Of a stretch of 64,000 nt of DNA, positions 39,101 through 52,572 are shown in pieces. Under the pieces are notes generated by a model, which saw nothing but the letters and a program-made list of their open reading frames with translations, searched no databases and was not told where the DNA came from. Position 1 is the first letter of the stretch. Each line of letters opens with the position of its first letter. The position numbers and the translations under genes are program-made. The stretch is from contig NC_065576.1 in the NCBI RefSeq assembly GCF_937616625.2, forward strand, positions 23,730,628-23,794,627, given 5' to 3'. Origin of the DNA: Mercurialis annua. Its lineage: Eukaryota > Streptophyta > Magnoliopsida > Malpighiales > Euphorbiaceae.

Positions 39101-41600
39101 CTAAACGTTTCCCCTTTTTAGCGATTTAAGCAAAACGTTTAAAACGTTACCAAACAAATCCAAATGTTGCACCTTTTTAGCGATTTATGCCAAACGTTTA
39201 CAAACGTTACGAAGCAAATCCAAACGTTTCGCCTTTTTAGCGATAGAAGCCAAACGTTTACAAACATTACGAAACAAATCCAACCGTTTCACATTTTTAG
39301 CAATTTAAGCCAAACGTTAACAAATGTTACGAAACAAAAACCAAACATTTCACCTTTTTATCAATTTAAGCCAAAGGTTTACAAAAGTTACGAAAAAAAT
39401 CCAAACGTTTTACCTTTTTAGCGATTTAAGCCAAACGTTTACAAAGGCTATGCAACAAATCCAAATGTTTCACCTTTTTAGCAATTTAAGCCAAACGTTT
39501 ACAAACGTTACGAAACAAATCTAAGCATTACCCCTTTTTAGCAGTTTAAGTTAAACGATTACAAACGTTATGAAATAAATCTAAGCGTTTCACCATTTTA
39601 AAAATTTAAACCAAACGTTTACAAATATTATGAAACAAATCCAAGCGTTTTACCTTTCTAGCAATTTAAGCCAAACTTTAACAAACATTACGAAACAAAA
39701 CCAAACGTTTCCCCTTTTTAGCGATTTTAGCCAAACCTTTACAAATGTTATGAAAGAAATTTAAACGTTTCCCCATTTTAGCGATTTTCAGCAAAATGTT
39801 TAAAACGTTACGAAACAAATCCAAGCGTTTCACCTTTTTAGCAATTTAAGCCAAATGTTTACAAACGTTACGAAACAAATCCAAACGTTTCACCTTTTTA
39901 GCTATTTTAGCCGAACATTTACAAACGATATGAAACAAAACCAAACGTTTCACCTTTTTAGCAATTTATTCCAAACGTTTACAAACGTTACGAAAAATTC
40001 CAAACGTTTTACCTTTTTAGCGATTTAAACCAGACGTTTACAAAGGTTATGAAACAAATCCAAATGTTTCACCTTTTTAGCAATTTAAGCCAAACGTTTA
40101 CAAGCGTTCCGAAACAAATCCACGTGTTTACCCTTTTTAGCAATTTAAGCCAAACGTTTAAAAATGTACCGAAACAAATCCAACCGTTTCACCTTTTTTG
40201 AAATTTAAGCCAAACCTTCACAAACGTTACGAAACAAAACCAAGCGTTTCACCTTTTATGCAATTTAAGCCAAACGTTTCCAAACGTTACGAAACAAATG
40301 CAAGCGTTTCACCTTTTTAGCAATTTAAGCCAAACGTTTACAAATGTTACGAAACAAAACCAACCGTTTGACCTTTTTAGCGATATTAGCCAAACCTTTA
40401 CAAATGTTACGAAAGAAATTCAAACGTTTCCCCATTTTTGCGATTTCAGCCAAACGTTTAAAATGTTACGAAACAAATCCCAATGTTTTACCTTTTTAGC
40501 AATATAAGCCAAATGTTTACAAACGTTATGAAACAAATCCAAACGTTTCACCTTTTTAGCGATTTAAGCCGAACATTTACAAACGATACGAAACAAAACT
40601 AAACGTTTCACCTTTTCAGCAATTTAAGCCAAACGTTTAAAAATGTTACGAAACAAATCTAAACGTTTGCCTATTTTAGCGATTTAAGCAAAACGTTTAA
40701 AAAGTTACCAAACAAATACAAATGTTGCACCTTTTTAGCGATTTATGCCAATATTAAAAACGTTACAAAGCAAATCCAAACGTTTCTCCTTTTTAGCGAT
40801 AGAAGCCAAACGTTTACAAACATTACGAAACAAATCCAACTGTTTCACATTTTTAGCAATTTAAGCCAAACGTTAACAAATGTTACGAAACAAAAACCAA
40901 ACATTTCACCTTTTTAGCAATTTAAGCCAAAGGTTTACAAACGTTACCAAAAAAATCCAAACGTTTTACCTTTTAAGCGATTTAAGCCAAACATTTACAA
41001 AGGCTATGAAACAAATCCAAATGATTCACCTTTTTAGCAATTTAAGCCAAACGTTTACAAACTTTACGAAACAAATCCAAGCATTACCCCTTTTTAGCAG
41101 TTTAAGTTAAACGATTACAAACATTACGAAATAAATCTAAGCGTTTCCCCATTTTAAAAATTTAAGCCAAACGTTTACAAACATTATGAAACAAATCCAA
41201 GCGTTTCACCTTTCTAGCAATTTAAGCCAAACTTTTGCATACGTTACGAAATAAATCGAAACGTTTCACCTTTTTAGCGATTTAAGCCGAACGTTTACAA
41301 ACGTTTCGAAATAAAACCAAACGTTTCTCCTTTTTAGCGATTTTAGCCGAACGTTTACAAACGTTATGAAAGAAATTCAAACATTTCCCCATTTTAGCAA
41401 TTTCAACCAAATGTTTAAAACGTTATGAAACAAATCCAAACGTTTCACCTTTTTAGCGATTTAAGCCAAACATTTACAAACATTACGAAACAAATCCAAA
41501 TGTTTCACCTTTTTAGCGATTGAAGCCAAACGTTTACAAACATTACGAAACAAAACCAAATGTTTCATATTTTTAGCAATTTAAGCCAAATGTTTACAAA
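33200..41600 (+). repeat. Alternating A/B higher-order array, 1558- and 1736-bp steps
   Basis: A landmark run (GTTATGAAACAAATCC, then a CACGTGTTTA-bearing monomer, then ATGTACCGAAACAAATCC) recurs at about 33669, 35195, 36753, 38489 and 40047. The steps are about 1526, 1558, 1736 and 1558 bp. Units two apart resemble each other most: 35195 and 38489 share CGTGTTTATCC, while 36753 and 40047 share CGTGTTTACCC and CCTTCACAAACG. This gives an ABAB pattern with a 3294-bp super-period. The longer third step contains about 178 bp extra (three monomers, near 37345-37525), duplicating the AGCAATATAAGTCAAATG neighbourhood. Confidence 0.8.
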
Positions 41601-41805
41601 CGTTACAAAACAAAACAGAGCGTTTCGCCTTTTTGGCAATTTAAGCCAAACGTTTACAAACGTAACGAAACAAATCCAAGCTTTTCACCTTTTTAGCAAT
41701 ATAGGCCAAACGTTGACAAACGTTACGATACAAATCCAAGCGTTTCACCTTTTTTTATCAATTTAAGCCAAAAGTTTACAAATGTTACAAAACAAATCCA
41801 AACAT

Positions 41806-43835
41806 TTCCCTTTTTAGCGATTTAAGCCAAATGTATACAAACGGTACTAAACAAATCCAAACGTTTCTCCTTTTTAGAAATTTAAGCCAAACGTGTATAC
41901 ACGCTACGAAACAAATCCAAACGTTTCACCTTTTTAGCAATTTAAGCCAAACGTTTACACATGCTTAAGCCAATCGTTTACAAACATTACGAAACAAATC
42001 AAAGCTTTTCACCTTTTAAGCTATTTAAGCCAAACATTTACGAAGGTTACGAAACAAGTCCAAAAATTACACATTTTTAGCGATTAAGCCAAACGTTTAG
42101 AAACGATATGAAACAAATCCAAACGTTTCCCCTTTTTAGCGATATAAGCCAAACATTTACAAACGTTACGAAACAAATCCAAATGTTTCACCTTTTTAGA
42201 GATTCAAGCCAAACGTTTACAAATGTTATGAAGCAATCCAAACGTTTCACATTTTTATCAATTTAAGCCAAACGTTTACAAATGTTACGAAACCAAAAAA
42301 AGGCGTTTCACCTTTTTAGCAATTTAAGCCAAACGTTTACAAACGTTACGAAAAATTCCAAACATTTTACCTTTTTAGCGATTTAAGCCAAACATTTACA
42401 AAGGTTATGAAACAAATGCAAATGTTTCACCTTTTTAGCAAATTAAGCCGAACGTTTACAAAGGTTACGAAAAAATTCCAAGCGTTTCACCTTTTTAGCA
42501 ATTTAAGCCAAACGTTTACAAACGTTACGAAAGAAATTCAAACGTTGCCCCATTTTAGCGATTTCAGCTAAACGTTAAAAACGTTTGGAAAAAATCCAAA
42601 CGTTTCACCTTTTTAGCGATTTAAGCCAAACGTTTACAAACATTATGAAACAAATCCAAGCGTTTCACCTTTTTAGCGATTGAAGCCAAACGTTTACAAA
42701 CCATACGAAACAAATCCAAATGTTTAACATTTTTAGCAATTTAAGCCAAACGTTTACAAACATTACGAAACAAAACCAAGCGTTTCACCTTTTTAGCAAT
42801 TTAAGCCAAACGTTTACAAACGTAACAAAACAAATCCAAGCGTTTCACCTTTTTAGCGGTATAAGCGAAATGTTTACAAACGGTACTTTACAAATCCAAA
42901 CGTTTACAAACGTTTCAAAACAAATCCTAACGTTTTACCTTTTTAGCGGTTTAAGCCAAACGTTTGCAAACATTACAAAACAGATCCAAACGTTTCACCT
43001 TTTTAGCGATTTAAGCCAAACGTTTGCAAACGTTACAAAACATATCCAAACGTTTCACCTTTTTAGCGAATTAAACCAATCGTTTACAAACATTACGAAA
43101 CAAATCCAAATGTTTCACCTTTTTTGAAATTTAAGCCAAACGTTTACAAACGTTACGAAACAAAACCAAGCGTTTCACCTTTTTAGCAATTTAAGCCATA
43201 CGTTTATAAACGTAACAAAACAAATCCAAGCGTTTCACCTTATTCGCAATATAAGCCAAATGTTTACAAACCTTACGAAACTAATCCAAGCGTTTCACTT
43301 TTTTATCAATTTAAGCCAAATGTTTACAAACGTTACAAAACAAATCCAAACATTTCACCTTTTTAGCGGTTTAAGCGAAATGTTTACAAACGGTACGAAA
43401 CAAATCCAAACGTTTCTCCTTTTTAGCGATTTAAGCCAAACGTGTATAAACGCTATGAAACAAATCCAAACATTTCACCTTTTTAGCAATTTAAGCCAAA
43501 TGTTTACACACGTTTAAGCCAAACGTTTATAAACGTTAAGAAACAAATCAAAGCGTTTCACCTTTTTTGCAATTTAAGCCAAACGTTTACGAAGGTTACG
43601 AAACAAATCCAAATGTTTCCCCTTTTTAGCGATTTAAGCCAAACGTTTACAAACGATACGAAACAAATCCAAACGTTTCCCCTTTTTAGCGATTTAAGCC
43701 AAAAGTTTACAAACGTTACGAAACAAATCCAAACGTTTTACCTTTTTAGTGATTTAAGCCAAACTTTTACAAACGTTACGAAATAAATCCAAGTGTTTCG
43801 CCTTTTAGAAATTTACGCCAAATGTATACAAACGT
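41806..43835 (+). repeat. 2030-bp higher-order unit, copy 1
   Basis: Starts at TTTCCCTTTTTAGCGATTTA followed by AATGTATACAAACGGTACT and includes ACGTGTATACACGCTACG, the TTTACACATGCTTAAGCC junction and the AAACCAAAAAAAGGCG variant. Most of these recur 2030 bp downstream. It ends where ATGTATACAAACG is joined to TTTCCC (about 43830). Confidence 0.83.
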
Positions 43836-45865
43836 TTCCCTTTTTAGCAATTTAAGCCAAATGTATACAAACGGTACTAAACAAATCCAAACGTTTCTCC
43901 TTTTTAGAAATTTAAGCCAAACGTGTATACACGCTACGAAACAAATCCAAACGTTTCACCTTTTTAGCAATTTAAGCCAAACGTTTACACATGCTTAAGC
44001 CAATCGTTTACAAACATTACGAAACAAATCAAAGCTTTTCACCTTTTAAGCTATTTAAGCCAAACATTTACGAAGGATACGAAACAAATCCAAAAATTAC
44101 ACATTTTTAGCGATTAAGCCAAACGTTTACAAACGATATGAAACAAATCCAAACGTTTCCCCTTTTTAGCGATATAAGCCAAACATTTACAAACGTTACG
44201 AAACAAATCCAAACATTTCACCTTTTTAGCGATTCAAGCCAAACGTTTACAAATGTTATGAAACAATCCAAACGTTTCACATTTTTAGCAATTTAAGCCA
44301 AACGTTTACAAATGTTACGAAACCAAAAAAGGCGTTTCACCTTTTTAGCAATTTAAGCCAAACGTTTACAAACGTTACGAAAAAATCCAAACATTTTACC
44401 TTTTTAGCGATTTAAGCCAAACATTTACAAAGGTTATGAAACAAATCCAAATTTTTCACCTTTTTAGCAATTTAAGCCAAGCGTTTACAAACGTCACGAA
44501 ACAAATCAGAGCGTTTCACCTTTTTAGCAATTTAAGCCAAACGTTTACAAACGTTACGAAAGAAATTCAAACGTTGCCCCATTTTAGCGATTTCAGCTAA
44601 ACGTTTAAATCGTTAGGAAACAAATCCAAACGTTTGACCTTTTTAGCGATTTAAGCCAAACATTTACAAACATTATGAAACAAATCCAAGCGTTTCACCT
44701 TTTTAGCGATTGAAGCCAAACGTTTACAAACCATACGAAACAAATCCAAATGTTTCACATTTTTAGCAATTTAAGCCAAACGTTTACAAACTTTACGAAA
44801 CAAAACCAAGCGTTTCACCTTTTTAGCAATTTAAGCCAAACGTTTACAAACGTAACAAAACAAATCCAAGCGTTTCACCTTTTTAGCGGTTTAAGCGATA
44901 TGTTTACAAACGGTACGATACAACTCCAAACGTTTACAAACGTTTCAAAACAAATCCAAACGTTTTACCTTTTTAGCGGTTTAAGCCAAACGTTTGCAAA
45001 CATTACAAAACAGATCCAAACGTTTCACCTTTTTAGCGATTTAAGCCAAACGTTTGCAAACGTTACAAAACATATCCAAACGTTTCACCTTTTTAGCGAA
45101 TTAAACCAAACGTTTACAAACATTACGAAACAAATCCAAATGTTTCACCTTTTTAGCAATTTAAGCCAAACGTTTACAAACGTTACGAAACAAAACCAAG
45201 CGTTTCACCTTTTTAGCAATTTAAGCCAAACGTTTATAAACGTAACAAAACAAATCCAAGCGTTTCACCTTATTCGCAATATAAGCCAAATGTTTACAAA
45301 CCTTACGAAACTAATCCAAGTGTTTCACTTTTTTATCAATTTAAGCCAAATGTTTACAAATGTTACAAAACAAATCCAAACATTTCACCTTTTTAGCGGT
45401 TTAAGCGAAATGTTTACAAACGGTATGAAACAAATCCAAACGTTTCTCCTTTTTAGCGATTTAAGCCAAACGTGTATAAACGCTATGAAACAAATCCAAA
45501 CATTTCACCTTTTTAGCAATTTAAGCCAAATGTTTACACACGTTTAAGCCAAACGTTTATAAACGTTAAGAAACAAATCAAAGCGTTTCACCTTTTTTGC
45601 AATTTAAGCCAAACGTTTACGAAGGTTACGAAACAAATCCAAATGTTTCCCCTTTTTAGCGATTTAAGCCAAACGTTTACAAACGATACGAAACAAATCC
45701 AAACGTTTCCCCTTTTTAGCGATTTAAGCCAAAAGTTTACAAACGTTACGAAAGAAATCCAAACGTTTTACCTTTTTAGTGATTTAAGCCAAACTTTTAC
45801 AAACGTTACGAAACAAATCCAAGTGTTTCGCCTTTTAGAAATTTATGCCAAATGTATACAAACGT
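43836..45865 (+). repeat. 2030-bp higher-order unit, copy 2
   Basis: Second copy of 41806-43835. It contains the longest uninterrupted satellite frame of the window (44750-45547, 13 monomers without a stop), which is a by-product of the 60-bp period. The copy ends at ATGTATACAAACGTTATG near 45850, where irregular satellite resumes. Confidence 0.83.
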
Positions 45866-48800
45866 TATGAAACAAATCCAAGCGTTCCCCTTTTTTAGTG
45901 ATTTAAGCCAAACGTTTACAATAGGTACGAAACAAATCTAAACGTTTCACCTTTTTAGCAATTTAAGCCAAATGTTTACAAACGTTACGAAAGAAATCCA
46001 AACGTTTCACCTTTTTAACGATTTAAGCCAAACGTTTACAAACGTTACAAAACAGATCCAAACGTTTCCCCTTTTTAGCAAATAAAACCAAACTTTTACA
46101 AACATTACGAAACAAATCCAAATGTTTCACCTTTTTAGCGATTTAAGCCAAACATTTACAAACGTTATGAAACAAATCCAAACGTTTTTCCTTTTTAGCA
46201 ATTTAAGCCAAACATTTACAAACGTTATGAAACAAATCCAAAAGTTTACAAACGTTACGAAACAAAACCAAACGTTTAAAAAGTTACGAAACAAATCCAA
46301 ACGTTTCACATTTTGAGCGATTTAAGCTAAACCTTTACAAATGTTACGAAACAAAACCAAGCATTTCACCTTTTTAGCAATATAAGCCAAACGTTTACAA
46401 ATCTTATGAAACAAATCTATGCTTTTCATCTATTTAGCAATTTAAGCCAAACGTTTACAAACGTTCCGAAACATATAAAAGCGTTTCACCTTTTTAGTAA
46501 TTTAAGCCAAACGTTTACAAAGGTTACCAAACAAATCCAAGCATTTAACCTTTTTAGCAATTGAAGCCAAACGTTTACAAACATTACGAAACAAATCCAA
46601 GCGTTTCACATTTTTAGCGATTTAAACAGAACATTGACAAACGTTATGAAACAAAACCAAACGTTTCACCTTTTTACAATTTAAGCCAAACGTTACAAAA
46701 CTAATCTAAACGTTTATCAATTTTAGCGATTTAAGCCAAACGTTTACAAACGTTACGAAACAAATCCAAACATTTCACCTTTTTAGCGATTTAAGCCAAA
46801 CGTTTACAAACGCTACGAAACAAATCCAAGTGTTTCACCTTTTTAGCGATTTAAGCCAAACGTTTACAAACGTTACGAAACAAATCCAAATGTTTCACCT
46901 TTTTAGCGATTTAAGCCAAACATTTACAAATGTTATGAAACAAATCCAAGCGTTTCACCTTTTTAGCGATTTAAGCCAAACGTTTGCACACGTTACAAAA
47001 CAAATCCAAACGTTTCACCTTTTTAGGGATTTAAGCAAAACGTTTCCAAACGTTACGAAACAAATCCAAACGTTTCACCTTTTTAGCGATTTAAGCCAAA
47101 CGTTTACAAACGTTACGAAAAAAATCCAAACGTTTTTCCTTTTAGCAATTTAAGACAAACATTTACAAACATTACGAAACAAATCCAAACGTTTCCTTTT
47201 TTTAGCAATTAAAACCAAACGTTTACAAACGTTACGAAAAAAACCAAACATTGAAAACAATTGAAAACAAATCCAAACGTTTCATATTATTAGCGATTTT
47301 AAGCGAAACGTTTACTAACGTTACGAAACAAAATCAAACGTTTAAAACGTTAAGAAACAAATCCAAACTTTTCACATTTTTAGCGATAAGCCAAAACTTT
47401 ACAAACGTTAGAAACAAATCAAAATGTTTCCTCTTTTTAGCGATTTAAGTCAAACATTTACAAACTTTACGAAACAAAACCAAATGTTTAAACGTTACGA
47501 AACAAATCCAAACGTTTTATAATTTTAGCGATTTAAGCGAAACGTTTACAAAGTTATGAAACAAATGCAAATGTTTCACCTTTTTAGCAATTTATGCCAA
47601 ACGTTTACAAAGGTTATGAAACAAATGCAAATGTTTCACCTTTTTAGCAAATTAAGCCGAACGTTTACAAAGGTTACAAAAAATTCCAAGCGTTTCACCT
47701 TTTTAGCAATTTAAGCCAAACGTTTACAAACGTTACGAAACAAATCCAAACGTATCAACTTTTTAGCGATTGAAGCAAAACCTTTACAAACCTTACGAAA
47801 CAAATCCAAATGTTTCAACTTTTTAGCGATTGAAGCCAAACGTTTACAAACGTTACGAAACAAAACCAAGCGTTTCACCTTTTTAGCAATTTAAGCCAAA
47901 GGTTTACAAACGTAACGAAACAAATTCAAGCGTTTTACCTTTTTAGCAATATAAGCAAAACGTTTACAAACCTTATGAAACAAATCCAAGCGTTTCACCT
48001 TTTTATCAATTTAAGCAAAACGTTTACAAACATTACGAAACAAATCCAAACGTTTCACCTTTTTAGCGATTGCAGCCAAACGTTTAAAAACATTACGAAA
48101 AAATCCAAATGTTTCACATTTTTAACAATTTTAGCCAAACGTTCACAAACGTTACGAAACAAAACCAAGCGTTTCACCTTTTTAGCAATTTAAACCAAAC
48201 GTTTACAAAAGTAACGAAACATATCAAAGTGTTTCACCTTTTTAGCAATTTAAGCCAAACGGTTACAAACGTTACGAAACAAATACAAGTGTTTCACCTT
48301 GTTATCAATTTAAGCCAAACGTTTACAAACGTTACAAAACAAATCCAAACATTTCATCTTTTTAGCGATTTAAGACAAATGTTTACAAACGGTACAAAAC
48401 AAATTCAAACGTTTCACCTTTTTAGCAATTTAAGCCAAACGTTTACACAAGTTTAAGCCAAACGTTTACAAATGTTACGAAACAAATCAAATCTTTTCAC
48501 CTTTTTAGCAATTTAGGCCAAATATTTACGAAGGTTAAGAAACAATTCCAAACATTTCACCTTTTTAGCGATTTAAGCCAAACGTTTGCACCTTTTTAGC
48601 GATTTAAGTCAAACGTTTACAAACGTTACGAAACAAATCCAAACGTTTCACCTTTTTAGCTATATAAGCCAAACGTTTACAAACGTTACGAAACAAATCC
48701 AAGAGTTTCGCCTTTTTAGTAATTTAAGGCAAACGTTTACAAACGTTAAGAAACAAATCCAAGCATTTCCCCTTTTTAGCGATATAAGCCAAACGTTTAC

Positions 48801-50934
48801 AAACGATACGAAACAAATCCGAACATTTGACCTTTTTAGACGTTTAAGCCAAATGTTTACAAACGTTACGAAACAAATCCAAACGTTTCACCTTTTTAGC
48901 GATTTAAACCAAACGTTTGCAAACGTTACAAAATAAATCCAAACGTTTCCCCTTTTTAACGATTTAAGCCAAATGTTTACAAACATTACGAAACAAATCC
49001 AAACGTTTCACCTTTTTAGCGATTTATGCCAAACATTTACAAAGGTTATGAAACAAATCCAAACTTTTCACCTTTTTAGCAATTTAAGCCAAACGTTCCG
49101 AAACAAAGCCAAGCGTTTCGCCTATTTAGTAATTTAAGCTAAACGTTTACAAACGTTCCGAATCAAATCCAAGCGTTCCCCTTTTTAGTAATTTAAGCCA
49201 AACGTTTACAAAGTTTACAACACAAATCCAATGTTTAACCTTTTTAGCAATATAAGCCAAACGTTTACAAACGTTTCACCTTTTTAGCGATCTAAGCCGA
49301 ATGTTTACAAACGTTACGAAACAAAACCAAGTGTTTCACCTTTTTAGTAATTTAAGCTAAACGTTTACAAACGTTACAAAACAAATCCAAATTTTTTCCC
49401 ATTTTAGCAATTTAAGCTAAACGTTTACAAACGCATCTAAGAGTTTCCCCATTTTAGCGAATCAAGCAAAACGTGTACAAACGTATCCAAGCGTTTCACT
49501 ATTTAGTAATTTAAGCTAAACGTTTACAAATATTACGAAACAAACCAAACGTTTCCCCTTTTTAGCGATTGAAGCCAAATGTTTATAAGCGTTAAAAAAC
49601 AAATCCAAACGTTTTCACCTTTTTACCGATTTAAGCCAAACGTTTACAAACGTTACTAATAAATCCAAACGTTTCACCTTTTTAGCAGTTTACGCCAAAC
49701 GTTTTCAAACGTTACGAAACGAATTCAAACGTTTCAGCTTTTTAGCGATTTAAGCCAAACGTGTAGAAACGTTACGAAACAAATCCAAACGTTTCCCCTT
49801 TTTAGCGATTTAAGCCAAACGTTACGAAACAAATTCAAACGTTTCCCCATTTTGGAGATTTAAGACAAACGTGTACAAACATTACGAAACAAATCCAAAT
49901 GTTTTCCCATTTTAGCGATTTAAGCCAAACGTATACAAACTTATCCAAGCGTTTCCTCATTTTAGCGATTCAAGCCAAACATTTACAAACATTACGAAAC
50001 AAATCTAGACATTTCACCTTTTTAGCGATTTAGGCCAAACGTTTACAAACATTACGAAACAAATCCAAACGTTTCCCCATTTTAGCAATTTAAGCCAAAC
50101 GTTTACAAACGTTACAAACAATTCAAAACGTTTCCCTTTTTTAGCGATTTAAGCTAGACGTTTACAAACGTTACGAAACAAATCCAAACTTTTCCCCTTT
50201 TTAGCGATTTAAGCTAAACATTTACAAACTTTACGAAAGAAATCCAAATGTTTCACATTTTTAGCGATTTAATCCAAACGTTTACAAACTTTACGAAATA
50301 AATCCAAGCGTTTCACCTTTTTAGCAATGTAAGCCGAAAGATTGCAAACATTATGAAATAAAAATAAACAATTCACCTTTTTAGTGATTGCAGCCAAACG
50401 TTTACAAACGTTAAGAAATAAATCAAAATGTTTCACCTTTTTAGCGATTTAAGCCAAACGTTTACAAACGTTACGAAACAAATCCAAACGTTTCACCTTT
50501 TTAGCGATTTAAGCCAAAAGTTTACAAACGTTACGAAAGAAATCCAAGCATTACACCTTTTTAGCTATTTATGCCGAACGTTTACAAACGCTATGAAACA
50601 AATCCAAACGATTAAAGTTTTCAGGGATTGAAGCCAAACGTTTACAAGCATTACGAAAAAAATCCAAATGTTTCAGCTTTTTTCCGATTTAAGCCAAACG
50701 TTTACAAACTATACGAAACAAATCCAAACGTTTCACCTTTTTAGCGATTTAAGCCAAACTTTTACAAATGTTACGAAATAAATCCAAGCGTTTCACCCTT
50801 TTAGCAATTTAAGCCGAAGGTTTACAAACGTTATGAAACAAATCTTAACGTTTCACCTTTTTAGCTATTGAAGCAAAACGTTTACAAACGTTACGAAACA
50901 AATCCAAGCGTTTCAAACGTATTAAATCCAAGCG

Positions 50935-51166
50935 TTTTGCTTCAATCGCTAAAAAGGTGAAACATTTGGTTTTGTTTCGTAACATTTGTAAACGTTTTGT
51001 TTAAATCGCTTAAAATATGAAACATTTGGATTTGTTTCATATCGTTTTAAACGTTTGGTTTTTTGTTCCATAACGTTCGTAAACGTTTGGCTTAAATCGC
51101 TAAAAATGTGAAACGTTTGGATTTGTTTCATAACGTTGGTAAACTTTTGGCTTAAATCGCGAAGAA
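50935..51166 (-). repeat. Inverted satellite segment 1 (~230 bp)
   Basis: After AAATCCAAGCG the satellite switches to its reverse complement (TTTTGCTTCAATCGCT, AAAAAGGTGAAACATTTGG) for about four monomers. It flips back at GCGAAGAATGTAAGCC. The left edge of the inverted part (revcomp CCTTTTTAGCGATTGAAGC) closely matches direct monomer sequence about 60-90 bp upstream (CCTTTTTAGCTATTGAAGC), giving a fold-back arrangement. Confidence 0.92.
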
Positions 51167-52572
51167 TGTAAGCCAAACGTTTACAAATGTTACGAAACAA
51201 AACCAAACGTTTCCCTTTTTAGCTATTTATGCCAAACGTTTACAAACGTTATGAAACAAAACCAAACGTTTCTCCTTTTTAGCAATTTAAGCCAAATGTT
51301 TATTAACGTTACGAAACAAATACAAACGTATCACCTTTTTAGCGATTTAAGCCAAATATTTACAAACCTTACGAAACAAATCCAAACATTTCACCTTTTT
51401 AGCGATTTAAGCCAAACATTTACAAACATTACAAAAAAAACCAAACATTTTCAACCGTTACGAATCAAAAACAAACGTTTCACCTTTTTAGCGATTTAAG
51501 GCAAACGTTTACAAACATGATGAAACAAATCCAAACGTTTCACCTATTTAGCGATTCAAGCGAAATGTTTACAAACATTACGAAATAAAACCAAACGTTT
51601 AAAACATTACAAAACAAATCCAAACGTTTATAAACGTTCAAAATAAATCCAAACGTTTCCCCTTTTTCGCAATATAAGCCAAACCTTTACAAACGTGACG
51701 AAACAAATCCAAGCGTTTTACCTTTTTAGCAATTTAAGCCAACGTTTAAAACGCTAAGAAACAAATCAAAACGTTTCACCTTTTTAGCGAATTAAGCCAA
51801 ACGTTTACAAACATTACGAAACAAATCCAAACGTTTCCCTTTTTTAGCAATTTAAGCCAAATGTTTACAAACGTTACGAAACAACTCTAAGCGTTTCACC
51901 TTTTTAGCAATTTATGCTGAACTTTTTCAAACGTTATGAAACAAATACAAACGTTTAATGTTTAAAGTGATTGAAGCCAAACGTTTACAAGCGTTACGAA
52001 ACAAATCCAAACGATTCACCTTTTTAGCGATTTAAGCCAAACGTTAACAAGCTATACGAAACAAATCCAAACATTTCACCTTTTTAGAAATTTTAGGCCA
52101 AATAGTTACAAACGTTACAAAATAAATCCAAGTGTTTCACCTTTTTAGCAATTTAAGCCAAACCTCTACAACGATACGAAACAAATTCAAACATTTTACC
52201 TTTTTAGCGATTTAATCCAAACATTTAAAACGTTACGAAACAAATCCAAACTTTTCACCTTTTTAGTGATTTAAACCAAACGTTTAAAACGCTACGAGAC
52301 AAATCCAAATGTTTCACCTTTTTAGCAATTTAAGCCATCTTTTTAGCGGTTTAAGCCAAACGTTTACAAATTAACGAAACAAAACTAAACGATTCCCCTT
52401 TTTAGCAATTTAAACCAAACGTTTAGAAATGTTACGAAACAAATCCAAGCTTTTCACCTTTTTAGCAATTTAAGCCAAATGTTTACAAACGTTACGAAAC
52501 AAATCCAAACGTTTCACCTTTTTAGTAATTTAAGGCAAACGTTTACAAAATTACGAAATATAACCAAACATT
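51167..52572 (+). repeat. 60-bp satellite between the two inverted segments
   Basis: Direct-orientation but diverged monomers, several shortened (for example AAGCCATCTTTTTAGCGG at ~52337 and TACAACGATACG near 52170). There is no higher-order period and nothing else is seen in the stretch. Confidence 0.92.

Larger units (their letters stand above)
33104..50934 (+). repeat. 60-bp tandem satellite, right-central block
   Basis: Same monomer and orientation as before, uninterrupted. It includes the alternating A/B array (33.2-41.6 kb) and the 2030-bp pair (41.8-45.9 kb), listed separately. From about 45866 onward no long period is apparent and monomers are more diverged, with shortened or ragged units around 47240-47560 and 49080-49520 (for example GTACAAACGTATCCAAGCG lacking part of the unit). 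No embedded gene or foreign insertion is seen. Confidence 0.95.

Noticed and set aside
44750..45547. A 265-residue open frame with a 20-residue repeat (consensus SQTFTNVTKQIQTFHLFSDL), and dozens of similar shorter frames
   Set aside because: The frames follow from a 60-bp period (20 codons) with one stop-free frame. They break at random indels, differ between duplicate units, have no non-repeat ends, and codon changes follow CpG decay rather than protein constraint.
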